DNA from: HGM11416 sp964532155
GTDB taxonomy: Bacteria > Bacillota > Clostridia > Christensenellales > Borkfalkiaceae
DNA: 27,380 bases
Reading direction: 5' to 3'
NCBI GenBank assembly: GCA_964532155.1
Contig: CAZHGN010000019.1
Location: 1 to 27,380 of the forward strand
Shown: positions 8,128 to 15,350 of the stretch, in pieces
How positions within the stretch are numbered: position 1 is the first letter of the stretch
Layout of the letters: the number at the start of each line of letters is the position of its first letter
Translations under genes and position numbers: made by a program
Notes under the pieces: generated by a model
Told to the model about the DNA's origin: nothing
Databases searched by the model: none
Seen by the model: only the letters and a program-made list of their open reading frames with translations

Positions 8128-8158
8128 AAAGGCATTGGGCGAAGGCTCGTGCCTTTTT
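8128..8158 (+). terminator. Intrinsic terminator after the surface protein gene
   Basis: AAAGGCA (8128-8134) pairs with TGCCTTT (8150-8156), with a further GGGC/GCTC inner stem and a GAAG loop. The right arm runs into TTTTT. It lies 16 nt after the stop codon and separates this operon from the ribosomal cluster. Confidence 0.75.
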
Positions 8159-8389
8159 CATTATATTATAACGCGTGCGTTGCGCGCGCGTACATGCGTA
8201 TGCGAATAGGTAGGGCGGTTGCGCGCTTAAAACGCGGCGAGTGTTTTAACGAAGTGTTTTTCACACAAGCGCCTAAGCTGCCGATGCGTTTGTCGCGGTA
8301 GCCGCAAAAGGTAAAGCCGCTTTAAAAAAGGCGTAAAATATGCCGTTAAAAAAAATAATTACAAAAATTTAAAATCGGGTAAAAAACAG
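8159..8389. other. Gene-free stretch upstream of the S10 promoter
   Basis: No convincing gene. A 60-codon open frame (8119-8301) starts inside the terminator region, has no RBS and shows no recognisable domain. The notable content is 8171-8204, which is almost entirely alternating purine-pyrimidine and CG-rich, a type of tract that can adopt Z-DNA. Around 8282-8325 there are short GCGG/CCGC repeats that could fold locally. The rest is A-rich up to the promoter. Confidence 0.5.
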
Positions 8390-8416
8390 TTGACACCTAT
8401 TGACGGATGTTGTAAT
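8390..8416 (+). promoter_or_regulatory. Promoter of the S10-spc-alpha cluster
   Basis: Perfect -35 TTGACA at 8390-8395, then TGTAAT at 8411-8416 preceded by TGT, making an extended -10 (TGTTGTAAT). The spacer is short (15 nt), which the extended -10 can compensate. An A-rich run at about 8350-8387 may act as an UP element. Start would be near 8423, leaving a leader of about 290 nt before rpsJ. Confidence 0.75.
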
Positions 8417-8423
8417 ATTAGTA

Positions 8424-8713
8424 GGCTGTGTAATTTGGGTTGAGATGAGAAGTTACTTAATCCGCATTTGCCACGGGCTCCGGAACCTTGGGCGATATAC
8501 GCGGAAGATAATTTTCATTGACAAACGTGAAGGCTTGACCTTTGCGACTAACCGACCCTCGGACGATAGGAGTCATCTGCTTTAAACACACAGCGCAGGT
8601 GATTTTTTTATTGCTCTTAGGTCGACACACACGGCAAAGTTGTAACTTCCTTGTAAAAAACCAAAAAGCCATTAAAACAGGGAAGAAAAGTTAGTATAAA
8701 AAGGAGTAAAAAA
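8424..8713 (+). promoter_or_regulatory. Structured 5' leader of the ribosomal protein operon
   Basis: A 290-nt untranslated leader. GCTGTGT at 8425-8431 can pair with ACACAGC at 8588-8594, closing a large domain. The right arm of that pairing lies in the loop of the terminator-like hairpin at 8573-8609, so the two would cross as a pseudoknot or compete. Small local hairpins are also possible (CCGA/TCGG at 8552-8562, flanked by GACT/AGTC). This architecture fits feedback control of the operon by one of its own products or by another ligand. In E. coli L4 does this at an S10 leader, but no similarity to that leader is claimed. Confidence 0.5.
8573..8609 (+). terminator. Attenuator: intrinsic terminator inside the S10 leader
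   Basis: TCATCTGC (8573-8580) pairs with GCAGGTGA (8595-8602) over 8 bp with one G-U pair and a 14-nt loop. Seven Ts follow at 8603-8609. It lies about 150 nt after the predicted start site and 105 nt before rpsJ, so it can only act as a regulated premature stop, not as a gene-end terminator. Confidence 0.6.
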
Positions 8714-9013
8714 ATGGCAGGACAAAAAATCAGAATTAAACTCGCGGCTTACGATCACGAAATGGTAGATCAGGCGACCGAAAGAATCGTCGAAACCATG
8801 AAGAAGGCAGGCGCTAAGATAAGCGGACCTATCCCTCTACCCACCGAGAAAGAGGTAGTTACCATTCTTCGCTCGCCGCATAAGTACAAAGACAGTCGCG
8901 AACAGTTCGAAATCAGAACTTACAAAAGACTTATCGACATCTACTCGACGAACGCTAAGATACTCGACAGTATCCATCTTCCTGCGGGCGTCGACGTAAA
9001 AATAAAGCTGTAA
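8714..9013 (+). CDS. rpsJ: 30S ribosomal protein S10 (NusE)
   Basis: A 99-aa S10 of usual length. The family signature is clear at residues 54-73, including SPHKYKDSREQFEIRT. The residue after RT is Tyr rather than the common His. S10 sits in the 30S head and, as NusE, pairs with NusB in transcription antitermination. It is the first gene of the operon. GGAG stands seven bases before the ATG. Being first after the leader attenuator, its synthesis would be directly set by read-through. Confidence 0.98.
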   Translation: MAGQKIRIKLAAYDHEMVDQATERIVETMKKAGAKISGPIPLPTEKEVVTILRSPHKYKDSREQFEIRTYKRLIDIYSTNAKILDSIHLPAGVDVKIKL

Positions 9014-9039
9014 AAAATTACAGGAGGTGAACTTTATCA

Positions 9040-9693
9040 ATGAATAAAGCAATCATAGGTAAGAAGTTAGGCATGACCCAGATCTTTTTCGACAGTAAGG
9101 AAGACAAGAAGAACAGAGGAAAAGTAATCCCGGTTACGGTCGTGCAGGCAGGTCCTTGTCCCGTAGTACAGGTCAAGACGATCGAAAAGGACGGTTATTC
9201 GTCGGTTAAGGTGGCATACGAAAAGGTTGCCGAAAAGAAGCTCAACAAGCCCGAACTCGGTCAATTCAAAAAAGCCGGCGTCGAGCCCCACAAATACCTC
9301 AAGGAATTCAGACTTGAGAACGCAGCCGAATACGGCGTTGGAAGCGTTATTACGGTCGAGACCTTCGCCGCGGGCGATAAGGTCGACGTAGTAGGTATCA
9401 CCAAAGGTCACGGATTTTCGGGCGTTATCAAACGTTGGAATCAGCACAGACTTAAAGAAACGCACGGCGTAGGCCCCGTTCACAGAGAGGTTGGTTCGAT
9501 GGGCGGTATCAGCTCCCCCTCGAGAGTATTCAAGAATAAACACCTCGCAGGACAGTACGGTCACGAGCAGGTTACGATCCAGAATCTCGAAATCGTCAGA
9601 GTCGACGCAGAGAGAAACGTGCTCCTCATCAAGGGCGCTATCCCCGGACCTAAGGGCGGCATCGTCTGCATCAGCAACAGCGTAAAAGGCTAA
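9040..9693 (+). CDS. rplC: 50S ribosomal protein L3
   Basis: A 217-aa L3, which binds 23S rRNA near the peptidyl-transferase centre and helps start 50S assembly. It opens with AIIGKKLGMTQIF and carries the extended-loop block GITKGHGFSGVIKRWNQHR, then VHREVGSMGGISSPSRVFKN and LAGQYG. The loop region differs at several positions from the usual GFQGVMKRHGF wording but keeps the pattern. The RBS is AGGAGGTGA (9022-9030), one of the longest anti-SD matches in the cluster. Confidence 0.98.
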   Translation: MNKAIIGKKLGMTQIFFDSKEDKKNRGKVIPVTVVQAGPCPVVQVKTIEKDGYSSVKVAYEKVAEKKLNKPELGQFKKAGVEPHKYLKEFRLENAAEYGVGSVITVETFAAGDKVDVVGITKGHGFSGVIKRWNQHRLKETHGVGPVHREVGSMGGISSPSRVFKNKHLAGQYGHEQVTIQNLEIVRVDAERNVLLIKGAIPGPKGGIVCISNSVKG

Positions 9694-9707
9694 GGAGATA
9701 AAGGACA

Positions 9708-10334
9708 ATGGCTACTATTAAAGTATATAATATGAAGCACGAAGAAACGGGCGTGATGGAGCTTCAGGACGCACTGTTTCAGATGGAATATAACGAGGCT
9801 TTGATTCATCAAGCCGTCGTAACCCGTCTCGCTAACGAAAGACAGGGTACGAAAAGCACCCTTACTCGTACGGAAGTAAGAGGCGGCGGAAGAAAGCCTT
9901 TCAGACAAAAGGGTACCGGTAACGCGCGTCAAGGCTCTATCAGAGCGCCTCAGTTCATCAAGGGCGGCGTGGTATTTGCTCCTAAGTCGAGAGATTTCTC
10001 CAAGAAAATGAATATCACGGCAAGAAGAACCGCTATGTTCTCCGCGCTTTCCAAAAAGCTTGCCGACGGCGAATTTTTCGTAGTCGACGCTTTAACCGCA
10101 GAGAACGGAAAGACCAAAGAAATGGTTGCTTTCCTCAAGGCTTTCTCTTTTGAAAAGACCGTGCTCGTCGTTATGGACGACGCTAACGTAAACGTTATCA
10201 GAGCGGCAAGAAATATCGAGAAACTTCAGACTCTTCCCGTTGAACAGCTTAACACTTACGACGTAGTTAAGAATGCGGTTGTTGTTTTGTCTAAGGGATC
10301 GGTTGAAAAATTACAGGAGGTCTACGGAGAATAA
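9708..10334 (+). CDS. rplD: 50S ribosomal protein L4
   Basis: A 208-aa L4. Its extended loop reaches into the exit tunnel and its globular part binds 23S domain I. The loop is visible at about residues 45-85 (RTEVRGGGRKPFRQKGTGNA then QGSIRAPQF). In E. coli L4 is the repressor that acts on the S10 leader by attenuation and translation block. Here a leader attenuator is also present, so autoregulation by L4 is a testable idea. The AAGGAG RBS overlaps the rplC stop codon. Confidence 0.98.
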   Translation: MATIKVYNMKHEETGVMELQDALFQMEYNEALIHQAVVTRLANERQGTKSTLTRTEVRGGGRKPFRQKGTGNARQGSIRAPQFIKGGVVFAPKSRDFSKKMNITARRTAMFSALSKKLADGEFFVVDALTAENGKTKEMVAFLKAFSFEKTVLVVMDDANVNVIRAARNIEKLQTLPVEQLNTYDVVKNAVVVLSKGSVEKLQEVYGE

Positions 10335-10624
10335 TGGAAGCAAGAGATATTATTATCGCCCCTGTTCTCACCGAAAAGAGCTATCAGGATATAGCGAATA
10401 AGAAATATGTATTCCGCGTGGCTAAGGCTGCTAACAAAACGGCTATCAAGCTTGCCGTAGAGAGCATCTTCGAAGTTGAGGTTGAATCCGTTCACACCAT
10501 TAACTGCCGCGGTAAAAAGAAAAGAATGGGCAGATACGAAGGATACACTCCGTCGTATAAGAAAGCAATCGTACAGCTTAAGAAGGACAGCAAGAGCATT
10601 GCGTTCTTCGATTCGTTGTCCTGA
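10334..10624 (+). CDS. rplW: 50S ribosomal protein L23
   Basis: A 96-aa L23, located at the tunnel exit, where it docks trigger factor and SRP. It starts MEARDIIIAPVLTEKSYQ, with VLTEKS the typical opening, and has the central KKKRMGRYEGYTPSYKKAIV segment. Its ATG shares one base with the rplD stop (TAATG), so translation is coupled. AGGAGG lies at 10315-10320 within the end of rplD. Confidence 0.97.
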   Translation: MEARDIIIAPVLTEKSYQDIANKKYVFRVAKAANKTAIKLAVESIFEVEVESVHTINCRGKKKRMGRYEGYTPSYKKAIVQLKKDSKSIAFFDSLS

Positions 10625-10643
10625 CGACAGGAGGATATAAGAC

Positions 10644-11471
10644 ATGGGTATCAAAAGATATAAACCGACGTCGGCGGCTCGCCGTTTTATGACGGTTAGC
10701 TCGTACGAAGAGATAACCTGCACTAAACCCGAGAGATCGCTTCTCGAGGATAAAAGACATACCGGCGGCAGAAACGCAACCGGAAGAATTACCGTCAGAC
10801 ATCACGGCGGCGGTAACAAAACCAAATATCGTATAATCGATTTCAGAAGAAATAAAGACGGAATCCCCGCAGTCGTTAAGACTATCGAATACGATCCGAA
10901 CAGAACGGCTAACATTGCGCTTTTGCAATATGCCGACGGCGAAAAGAGATATATTCTCGCTCCCGTAGGTCTTTCGGTAGGCGATAAGGTTCTCAGCGGC
11001 GAAACGGCAGATATTAAGGTCGGCAACGCTCTTAAGATCGAAAACATCCCCGTAGGTACGATGATTCACAACATCGAACTTCAACCGGGTAAGGGCGGAC
11101 AAATCGCAAGAGCCGCAGGTATCAGCGCTCAGCTTATGGCTAAAGAAGGCGCTTATGCTCAAGTCAAAATGCCCAGCGGCGAAATGAGACTTATCAGCGT
11201 AAGATGCAAAGCGACAATCGGTCAGGTCGGCAACCTCGATAACGAAATCGTTAGAGTAGGTAAAGCCGGTAAGACCAGACATATGGGTATCAGACCTACC
11301 GTAAGAGGTTCCGTAATGAACCCCTGCGATCACCCCCACGGCGGTGGTGAGGGTAAGTCCCCGATAGGCAGACCGGGTCCCGTAACTCCGTGGGGTAAGC
11401 CCGCGCTCGGTTACAAGACGCGTAAGAAGAAGAACAGAACTGACAAGTTTATTCTTAAGAGAGTGAACTAA
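10644..11471 (+). CDS. rplB: 50S ribosomal protein L2
   Basis: A 275-aa L2, needed for subunit joining and for the peptidyl-transferase region. The N-terminal part has GRNATGRITVRHHGGGNK and the C-terminal part has the invariant NPCDHPHGGGEGKSPIGRPG followed by a Lys/Arg-rich tail (TRKKKNRTDKFI). Length is the family norm. AGGAGG occurs 12 bases upstream. A 341-codon open frame on the opposite strand here is only a shadow of this gene. Confidence 0.98.
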   Translation: MGIKRYKPTSAARRFMTVSSYEEITCTKPERSLLEDKRHTGGRNATGRITVRHHGGGNKTKYRIIDFRRNKDGIPAVVKTIEYDPNRTANIALLQYADGEKRYILAPVGLSVGDKVLSGETADIKVGNALKIENIPVGTMIHNIELQPGKGGQIARAAGISAQLMAKEGAYAQVKMPSGEMRLISVRCKATIGQVGNLDNEIVRVGKAGKTRHMGIRPTVRGSVMNPCDHPHGGGEGKSPIGRPGPVTPWGKPALGYKTRKKKNRTDKFILKRVN

Positions 11472-11487
11472 CGGAGGTCGATGAAAA

Positions 11488-11760
11488 ATGAGTAGAAGTG
11501 TTAAAAAAGGACCTTTTATACAGCCTAAGTTGCTCGCAAGAGTTGAAAAGATGAACGCCGAAAACAAAAAATCGGTGCTCAAGACCTGGTCGAGATCTTC
11601 CACTATCTTCCCTCAGATGGTAGGACACACGATCGCGGTATACGACGGAAGAAAACACGTTCCCGTTTATATTACCGAGGATATGGTAGGATGCAAGCTC
11701 GGTGAGTTTGCCGCGACCAGAACTTTTAAAGGACATGCCGGTTCTAAGACGACAGGCTGA
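11488..11760 (+). CDS. rpsS: 30S ribosomal protein S19
   Basis: A 90-aa S19 in the 30S head, partner of S13 near the A site. It starts MSRSVKKGPFIQPKLLARVE and contains RSSTIFPQMVGHTIAVYDGR and VGCKLGEFAATRTFKGH. CGGAGG precedes it. An ATG seven bases upstream is out of frame and closes after four codons, so 11488 is the start. Confidence 0.97.
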   Translation: MSRSVKKGPFIQPKLLARVEKMNAENKKSVLKTWSRSSTIFPQMVGHTIAVYDGRKHVPVYITEDMVGCKLGEFAATRTFKGHAGSKTTG

Positions 11761-11774
11761 CGGAGGTAGTAAGA

Positions 11775-12161
11775 ATGGCTGGAAATACTAAAAAGAAAAC
11801 CCTGAGAATACAGGAAAATAAAGACAGAAGACCGAGAGCCGTTGCCAAATACGTGAGAATTTCTCCGTTCAAGGTCAGAGTAGTACTCGACCTTATCAGA
11901 GGCAAAAAGGTTGAAGAAGCGGTCGCTATACTTTCCAATGCGTCTAAGGCGGGTGCCGAGCCCATTCGTAAGGTCGTTGAGTCCGCTGCCGCAAACGCCG
12001 AGCACAACCTCGGAATGAATAAGGCGGATTTGATCGTTGCGGAATGCTATGCGGATATGGGCCCCACGCTTAAGAGAATGCAGCCGGTCAGCAAGGGCAG
12101 AGGCTACAGAATTCTTAAGAGAACGAGTCACATCACCGTAGTGCTTGACATTGCAAAGTAG
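11775..12161 (+). CDS. rplV: 50S ribosomal protein L22
   Basis: A 128-aa L22, somewhat longer than the usual 110-115 because of a Lys/Arg-rich N-terminal extension of about 17 residues. The conserved body begins AVAKYVRISPFKVRVVLDLI. The beta-hairpin that lines the exit tunnel and is a known macrolide-resistance site is at about 96-120 (MQPVSKGRGYRILKRTSHIT). It is preceded by CGGAGG and ends with TAG, 9 nt before rpsC. Confidence 0.97.
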   Translation: MAGNTKKKTLRIQENKDRRPRAVAKYVRISPFKVRVVLDLIRGKKVEEAVAILSNASKAGAEPIRKVVESAAANAEHNLGMNKADLIVAECYADMGPTLKRMQPVSKGRGYRILKRTSHITVVLDIAK

Positions 12162-12170
12162 GAGGACATT

Positions 12171-12830
12171 ATGGGACAGAAAGTTAACCCGCATGGTTTA
12201 AGAGTCGGCGTTATCAAGAGCTGGGACGCTCAGTGGTATGCCGATAAAAAGGAGTTCGGCGCTTTCCTCAAAGAGGACTACGAAATCAGAACTTTCCTTA
12301 AAAAGAAATATTACGAAGCAGCAGTTACTTCTATCGCTATCGAGCGCGCGGCAAACAGAGTATCCGTTACCGTTCGCACCGCTCGTCCCGGCGTTCTTAT
12401 CGGAAAAGCCGGCAGCGAAATCGAAGTTATCAAGAATAGCCTTGCAAAGCTTACTAACGGCAAGCAAATCTCCCTCAATATCGTTGAGGTTAAAAAGCCC
12501 GACTGCGACGCTCAGCTTATTGCCGAGTCGGTTGCCGGTCAGCTCGAGAAGAGAGCGTCGTTCAGAAGAAGCATGAAGCAGGCAATCGGCAGAGCCATGA
12601 GAATGGGCGTTAAGGGTATCAAAATCATGGTAAGCGGCCGTCTTGACGGAGCCGAAATCGCACGTTGCGAACAGTATCACGAGGGTTCTATTCCTCTGCA
12701 GACTATCCGCGCTGACATCGATTACGGCTTTAGCGAGGCTCACACCACCTTCGGCGTTATCGGCGTTAAGGTTTGGGTTTATAACGGTGAGGTTCTCGGC
12801 GGAACTAAAAGACAAGGAGGCGAAGCATAA
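12171..12830 (+). CDS. rpsC: 30S ribosomal protein S3
   Basis: A 219-aa S3, at the mRNA entry of the 30S head, with helicase activity shared with S4 and S5. It begins MGQKVNPHGLRVGVIKSWD. A type II KH domain is visible with VLIGKAGSEIEVIKN (its GKAG loop). The C-terminal domain contains RRSMKQAIGRAMRMGVKGIK and SGRLDGAEIAR. Length is normal. The RBS AGGAGG overlaps the end of rplV. Confidence 0.98.
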   Translation: MGQKVNPHGLRVGVIKSWDAQWYADKKEFGAFLKEDYEIRTFLKKKYYEAAVTSIAIERAANRVSVTVRTARPGVLIGKAGSEIEVIKNSLAKLTNGKQISLNIVEVKKPDCDAQLIAESVAGQLEKRASFRRSMKQAIGRAMRMGVKGIKIMVSGRLDGAEIARCEQYHEGSIPLQTIRADIDYGFSEAHTTFGVIGVKVWVYNGEVLGGTKRQGGEA

Positions 12831-12832
12831 TT

Positions 12833-13273
12833 ATGTTAATGCCTAAAAGAGTTAAAAGAAGAAAGGTACAACGCGGCAGAATGAAAGGAAAAGCCCATAA
12901 GGGTAATTTCCTTGCATACGGCGATTACGGTTTGGTTGCCGAGACCTGCTCGTGGGTTACCTCCAACCAGATAGAAGCTGCTCGTATTGCAATGACGAGA
13001 TTTATTAAGCGTGGCGGACAGGTTTGGATTGATATATTCCCCCATAAGCCCGTTACGAAAAAACCTGCCGAAACTCGTATGGGTAGCGGTAAAGGTTCCG
13101 TTGAATATTGGGTTGCGGTAGTGAAGCCGGGTAGAGTTCTTTTTGAAATGTCCGGTGTTCAGGAAGCCGACGCGAGAGAGGCTCTTCGTCTTGCTTCGCA
13201 CAAGTTGCCCTGCAAGTGCAAAATTATTAAGAGAGAAGAGCAACAAGAAATTTCAGAAGGCGGTGAAGGCTGA
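12833..13273 (+). CDS. rplP: 50S ribosomal protein L16
   Basis: A 146-aa L16, which helps place the A-site tRNA and completes late 50S assembly. It starts MLMPKRVKRRKVQRGRMKGK and includes MGSGKGSVEYWVAVVKPGRV. AAGGAGG is 12 bases before the ATG at 12833 and 18 before the in-frame ATG at 12839, so the first is chosen and also fits the family start MLMPKR. Its stop overlaps the rpmC start (TGATG). Confidence 0.98.
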   Translation: MLMPKRVKRRKVQRGRMKGKAHKGNFLAYGDYGLVAETCSWVTSNQIEAARIAMTRFIKRGGQVWIDIFPHKPVTKKPAETRMGSGKGSVEYWVAVVKPGRVLFEMSGVQEADAREALRLASHKLPCKCKIIKREEQQEISEGGEG

Positions 13274-13470
13274 TGAAAGCTAAAGAAATACATGATATGA
13301 CTAACGACGAGCTCAATGCAAAGCTCGGCAGTCTTAAGGAAGAACTGTTCAATCTTCGTTTCCGTCACGCGACCGGTCAGCTTGAAAACCCGAACGTATT
13401 GAAGACGGTCAAGAAGGATATTGCCAGAGTCAAGACCGTGATTCGCGAACGCGAACTCAAGGCTCTTTGA
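13273..13470 (+). CDS. rpmC: 50S ribosomal protein L29
   Basis: A 65-aa L29, an alpha-helical hairpin next to L23 at the tunnel exit. It shows MTNDELNAKLGSLKEELFNL and the conserved LRFRHATGQLENP, then the usual IARVKTVIRERE end. It is translationally coupled to rplP by a one-base overlap, with GGCGGTGA just upstream. Confidence 0.96.
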   Translation: MKAKEIHDMTNDELNAKLGSLKEELFNLRFRHATGQLENPNVLKTVKKDIARVKTVIRERELKAL

Positions 13471-13492
13471 TTAAGGCGGGAGGCAAGTTATT

Positions 13493-13747
13493 ATGGAAAG
13501 AAATCTTAGAAAAGAAAGAGTAGGACTCGTTGTATCCGATAAAATGGATAAGACGGTCGTCGTTTGCATCGAGCAAAAGGCGAAACATCCTCTTTATAAA
13601 AAGACGATAACCACTACCGTTAAGTTTAAAGCGCACGACGAAAACAACGAGTGCGGCGTAGGCGATAAGGTCAGAATCGTTGAGACGAGAAAGCTCAGCA
13701 AAGACAAAAACTGGCGCGTTGCCGAAATAATCGAGAAGGCTAAGTAA
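13493..13747 (+). CDS. rpsQ: 30S ribosomal protein S17
   Basis: An 84-aa S17, an OB-fold protein that binds 16S helices 7 and 11 early in 30S assembly. The family pattern RKERVGLVVSDKMDKTVVVC and KHPLYKKTI is clear, with CGVGDKVRIVETRKLSKDKN near the end. GGGAGG lies 11 bases before the ATG. Confidence 0.97.
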   Translation: MERNLRKERVGLVVSDKMDKTVVVCIEQKAKHPLYKKTITTTVKFKAHDENNECGVGDKVRIVETRKLSKDKNWRVAEIIEKAK

Positions 13748-13759
13748 GGAGGAACGCAG

Positions 13760-14128
13760 ATGATACAGACTCAGACAAGACTGACTGCAGCCGACAACTC
13801 GGGTGCAAAAGAGCTTATGTGCATAAAGGTCCTCGGCGGTTCTTCCCGTAAATTCGGTAACATCGGCGACGTTATAGTAGCAAGCGTTAAGACTGCTACT
13901 CCGGGCGGTGCGGTTAAGAAAGGCGAGGTCGTAAAAGCGGTTATCGTTAGAACGACGAGCGGCTTGAGACGCGCTGACGGAACTCACATCAGATTCGACG
14001 ACAACGCTGCGGTTATCATCGACGCGCAGAAGCAGCCCAGAGGTACGCGTATCTTTGGACCGGTAGCAAGAGAACTTCGTGAAAAGGATTACATGAAGAT
14101 CGTTTCTCTCGCTCCCGAAGTGTTATAA
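13760..14128 (+). CDS. rplN: 50S ribosomal protein L14
   Basis: A 122-aa L14, located at the subunit interface where it forms bridge B8 and where the silencing factor RsfS docks. It starts MIQTQTRLTAADNSGAKELM and contains RRADGTHIRFDDNAAVII and GTRIFGPVARELRE, all typical. Length is exactly the family value. AAGGAGG is eight bases before the ATG. Confidence 0.98.
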   Translation: MIQTQTRLTAADNSGAKELMCIKVLGGSSRKFGNIGDVIVASVKTATPGGAVKKGEVVKAVIVRTTSGLRRADGTHIRFDDNAAVIIDAQKQPRGTRIFGPVARELREKDYMKIVSLAPEVL

Positions 14129-14139
14129 GGAGAACAGCT

Positions 14140-14526
14140 ATGAAAGTTAAGAAGAATGATACCGTTATGGTTATAGCGGGTAAGGATAAAGGCGAAACCG
14201 GTAAGGTTCTCCGCTCCATTCCCGATGCTAACAAGGTCGTCGTAGACGGCGTTAACGTTCAGAAAAAACACAGAAAGGCTCGTTCCGCTCAGGAAACTTC
14301 GGGGATCGTTAATCAAGCAGGTCCCATCGACGCAAGTAACGTTATGGTCGTTTGCCCTTCTTGCGGCAAACCTACGAGAGTCGGCTATATTTTCGAAGGC
14401 GACAAAAAGCTTCGCGTGTGCAAGCACGCCGATTGCCGTAAGCCTCTCGACGTAAAAGCCGAAGACAAAGAGACCAAGAAGACCGCAAAGAAAGCGGCAA
14501 AGAAAAAAGGTGCCGAAAAGGCATAA
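14140..14526 (+). CDS. rplX: 50S ribosomal protein L24, with zinc-knuckle variant and basic tail
   Basis: A 128-aa L24, an early 50S assembly initiator with a KOW motif (VMVIAGKDKGETGKVLRSI, residues 9-27). It is longer than the usual 102-110 aa because of an Ala/Lys-rich tail from about 106 (KKTAKKAAKKKGAEKA). Cys72 and Cys75 (CPSC) and Cys94 and Cys99 (CKHADC) form a likely zinc site, but the second pair is spaced C-x4-C rather than the common C-x2-C, with His96 between. AAGGAG precedes the gene. Confidence 0.96.
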   Translation: MKVKKNDTVMVIAGKDKGETGKVLRSIPDANKVVVDGVNVQKKHRKARSAQETSGIVNQAGPIDASNVMVVCPSCGKPTRVGYIFEGDKKLRVCKHADCRKPLDVKAEDKETKKTAKKAAKKKGAEKA

Positions 14527-14538
14527 CGGAGGACTTCA

Positions 14539-15135
14539 ATGGCAGAAAAAACGACTCAGGTTGCTAAAGAAGCTGCAACCGATTCAAAATACGTCAGCAG
14601 AATAAGGACGAAGTACATCGAGGAAGTCGTACCGTACCTTATGAAGCGCTTCAATTATAAAAACGTAAACCAAGTCCCCAAACTCGTCAAGATCACGCTT
14701 AACGGCGGTCTCGGCGACGTTAAGGACAACGCGAAGAGCGTGCAACTCGTTCAACAGGAGCTCACCGCGATCGCCGGACAAAAGCCCGTTCTGACCACCG
14801 CTAAAAAGTCGGTTGCAAACTTCAAAGTCAGACAGGGTATGAACGTCGGTATCAAAGTAACGCTTCGCGGCAACAAGATGTACGACTTCTTCGATAAGCT
14901 TGTATCCGTAGCTCTTCCGAGAGTCAGAGACTTCAAGGGTGTCCCCACCAAGTCCTTTGACGGCAGAGGAAATTACGCGATGGGCGTTAAGGAGCAACTC
15001 ATTTTCCCCGAAATCCAATACGATCAAATAGAAAAGGTTAGGGGCTTCGACATTTGCTTCGTTACCACCGCTAATACCGACGAAGAGGCAAGAGAACTTT
15101 TAAGAGCACTCGGAATGCCCTTCAAAGCAGAGTAA
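14539..15135 (+). CDS. rplE: 50S ribosomal protein L5
   Basis: A 198-aa L5, which holds 5S rRNA in the central protuberance together with L18. The conserved body starts RIRTKYIEEVVPYLMKRFNY at about residue 22. The first 20 residues (MAEKTTQVAKEAATDSKY) are an extension not found in typical 179-180-aa L5. Other motifs are GQKPVLTTAKKSVANFKVRQ and RGNYAMGVKEQLIFPEI. The RBS CGGAGG supports the upstream ATG, so the extension is likely translated. Confidence 0.97.
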   Translation: MAEKTTQVAKEAATDSKYVSRIRTKYIEEVVPYLMKRFNYKNVNQVPKLVKITLNGGLGDVKDNAKSVQLVQQELTAIAGQKPVLTTAKKSVANFKVRQGMNVGIKVTLRGNKMYDFFDKLVSVALPRVRDFKGVPTKSFDGRGNYAMGVKEQLIFPEIQYDQIEKVRGFDICFVTTANTDEEARELLRALGMPFKAE

Positions 15136-15149
15136 GGAGAACTCACGAT

Positions 15150-15335
15150 ATGGCTAAAAAATCAATGATCAATAAACAGCAGAAAACTCCTAAGTTTTCT
15201 ACGAGAGCTTACACCAGATGCAGTATTTGCGGAAGACCTCACTCGGTTATTCGCAAATACGGTATCTGCAGAATATGCTTCAGAAATTTGGCTTATAAAG
15301 GTCAAATTCCCGGCGTAAAGAAAGCCAGCTGGTAA
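15150..15335 (+). CDS. rpsN: 30S ribosomal protein S14, zinc-binding type Z
   Basis: A 61-aa short-form S14. The zinc ribbon is complete: Cys24 and Cys27 (CSIC) and Cys40 and Cys43 (CRIC), followed by FRNLAYKGQIPGVKKASW. It binds the 30S head beside S3 and S10. The zinc-free long form would be about 89-101 aa, so this organism uses the zinc form at least here. AAGGAG lies nearby upstream. Confidence 0.97.
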   Translation: MAKKSMINKQQKTPKFSTRAYTRCSICGRPHSVIRKYGICRICFRNLAYKGQIPGVKKASW

Positions 15336-15350
15336 GAGGAGGAATAAAAG

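Noticed and set aside
8119..8301. 60-codon open frame on the plus strand in the S10 upstream gap
   Set aside because: It starts inside the terminator region, has no RBS, and its Arg/Ala-rich composition reflects the alternating CG tract rather than a protein.
8457..8672. 71-codon minus-strand frame with Cys pairs (CRVC, CAVC) antisense to the S10 leader
   Set aside because: No RBS or promoter, and the leader structure on the plus strand explains the sequence better.
9067..9708. 213-codon open frame antisense to rplC
   Set aside because: Shadow frame fully within the conserved L3 gene.
10578..11603. 341-codon open frame antisense to rplB
   Set aside because: Shadow of codon use in L2 on the opposite strand; no RBS, promoter or recognisable domain.
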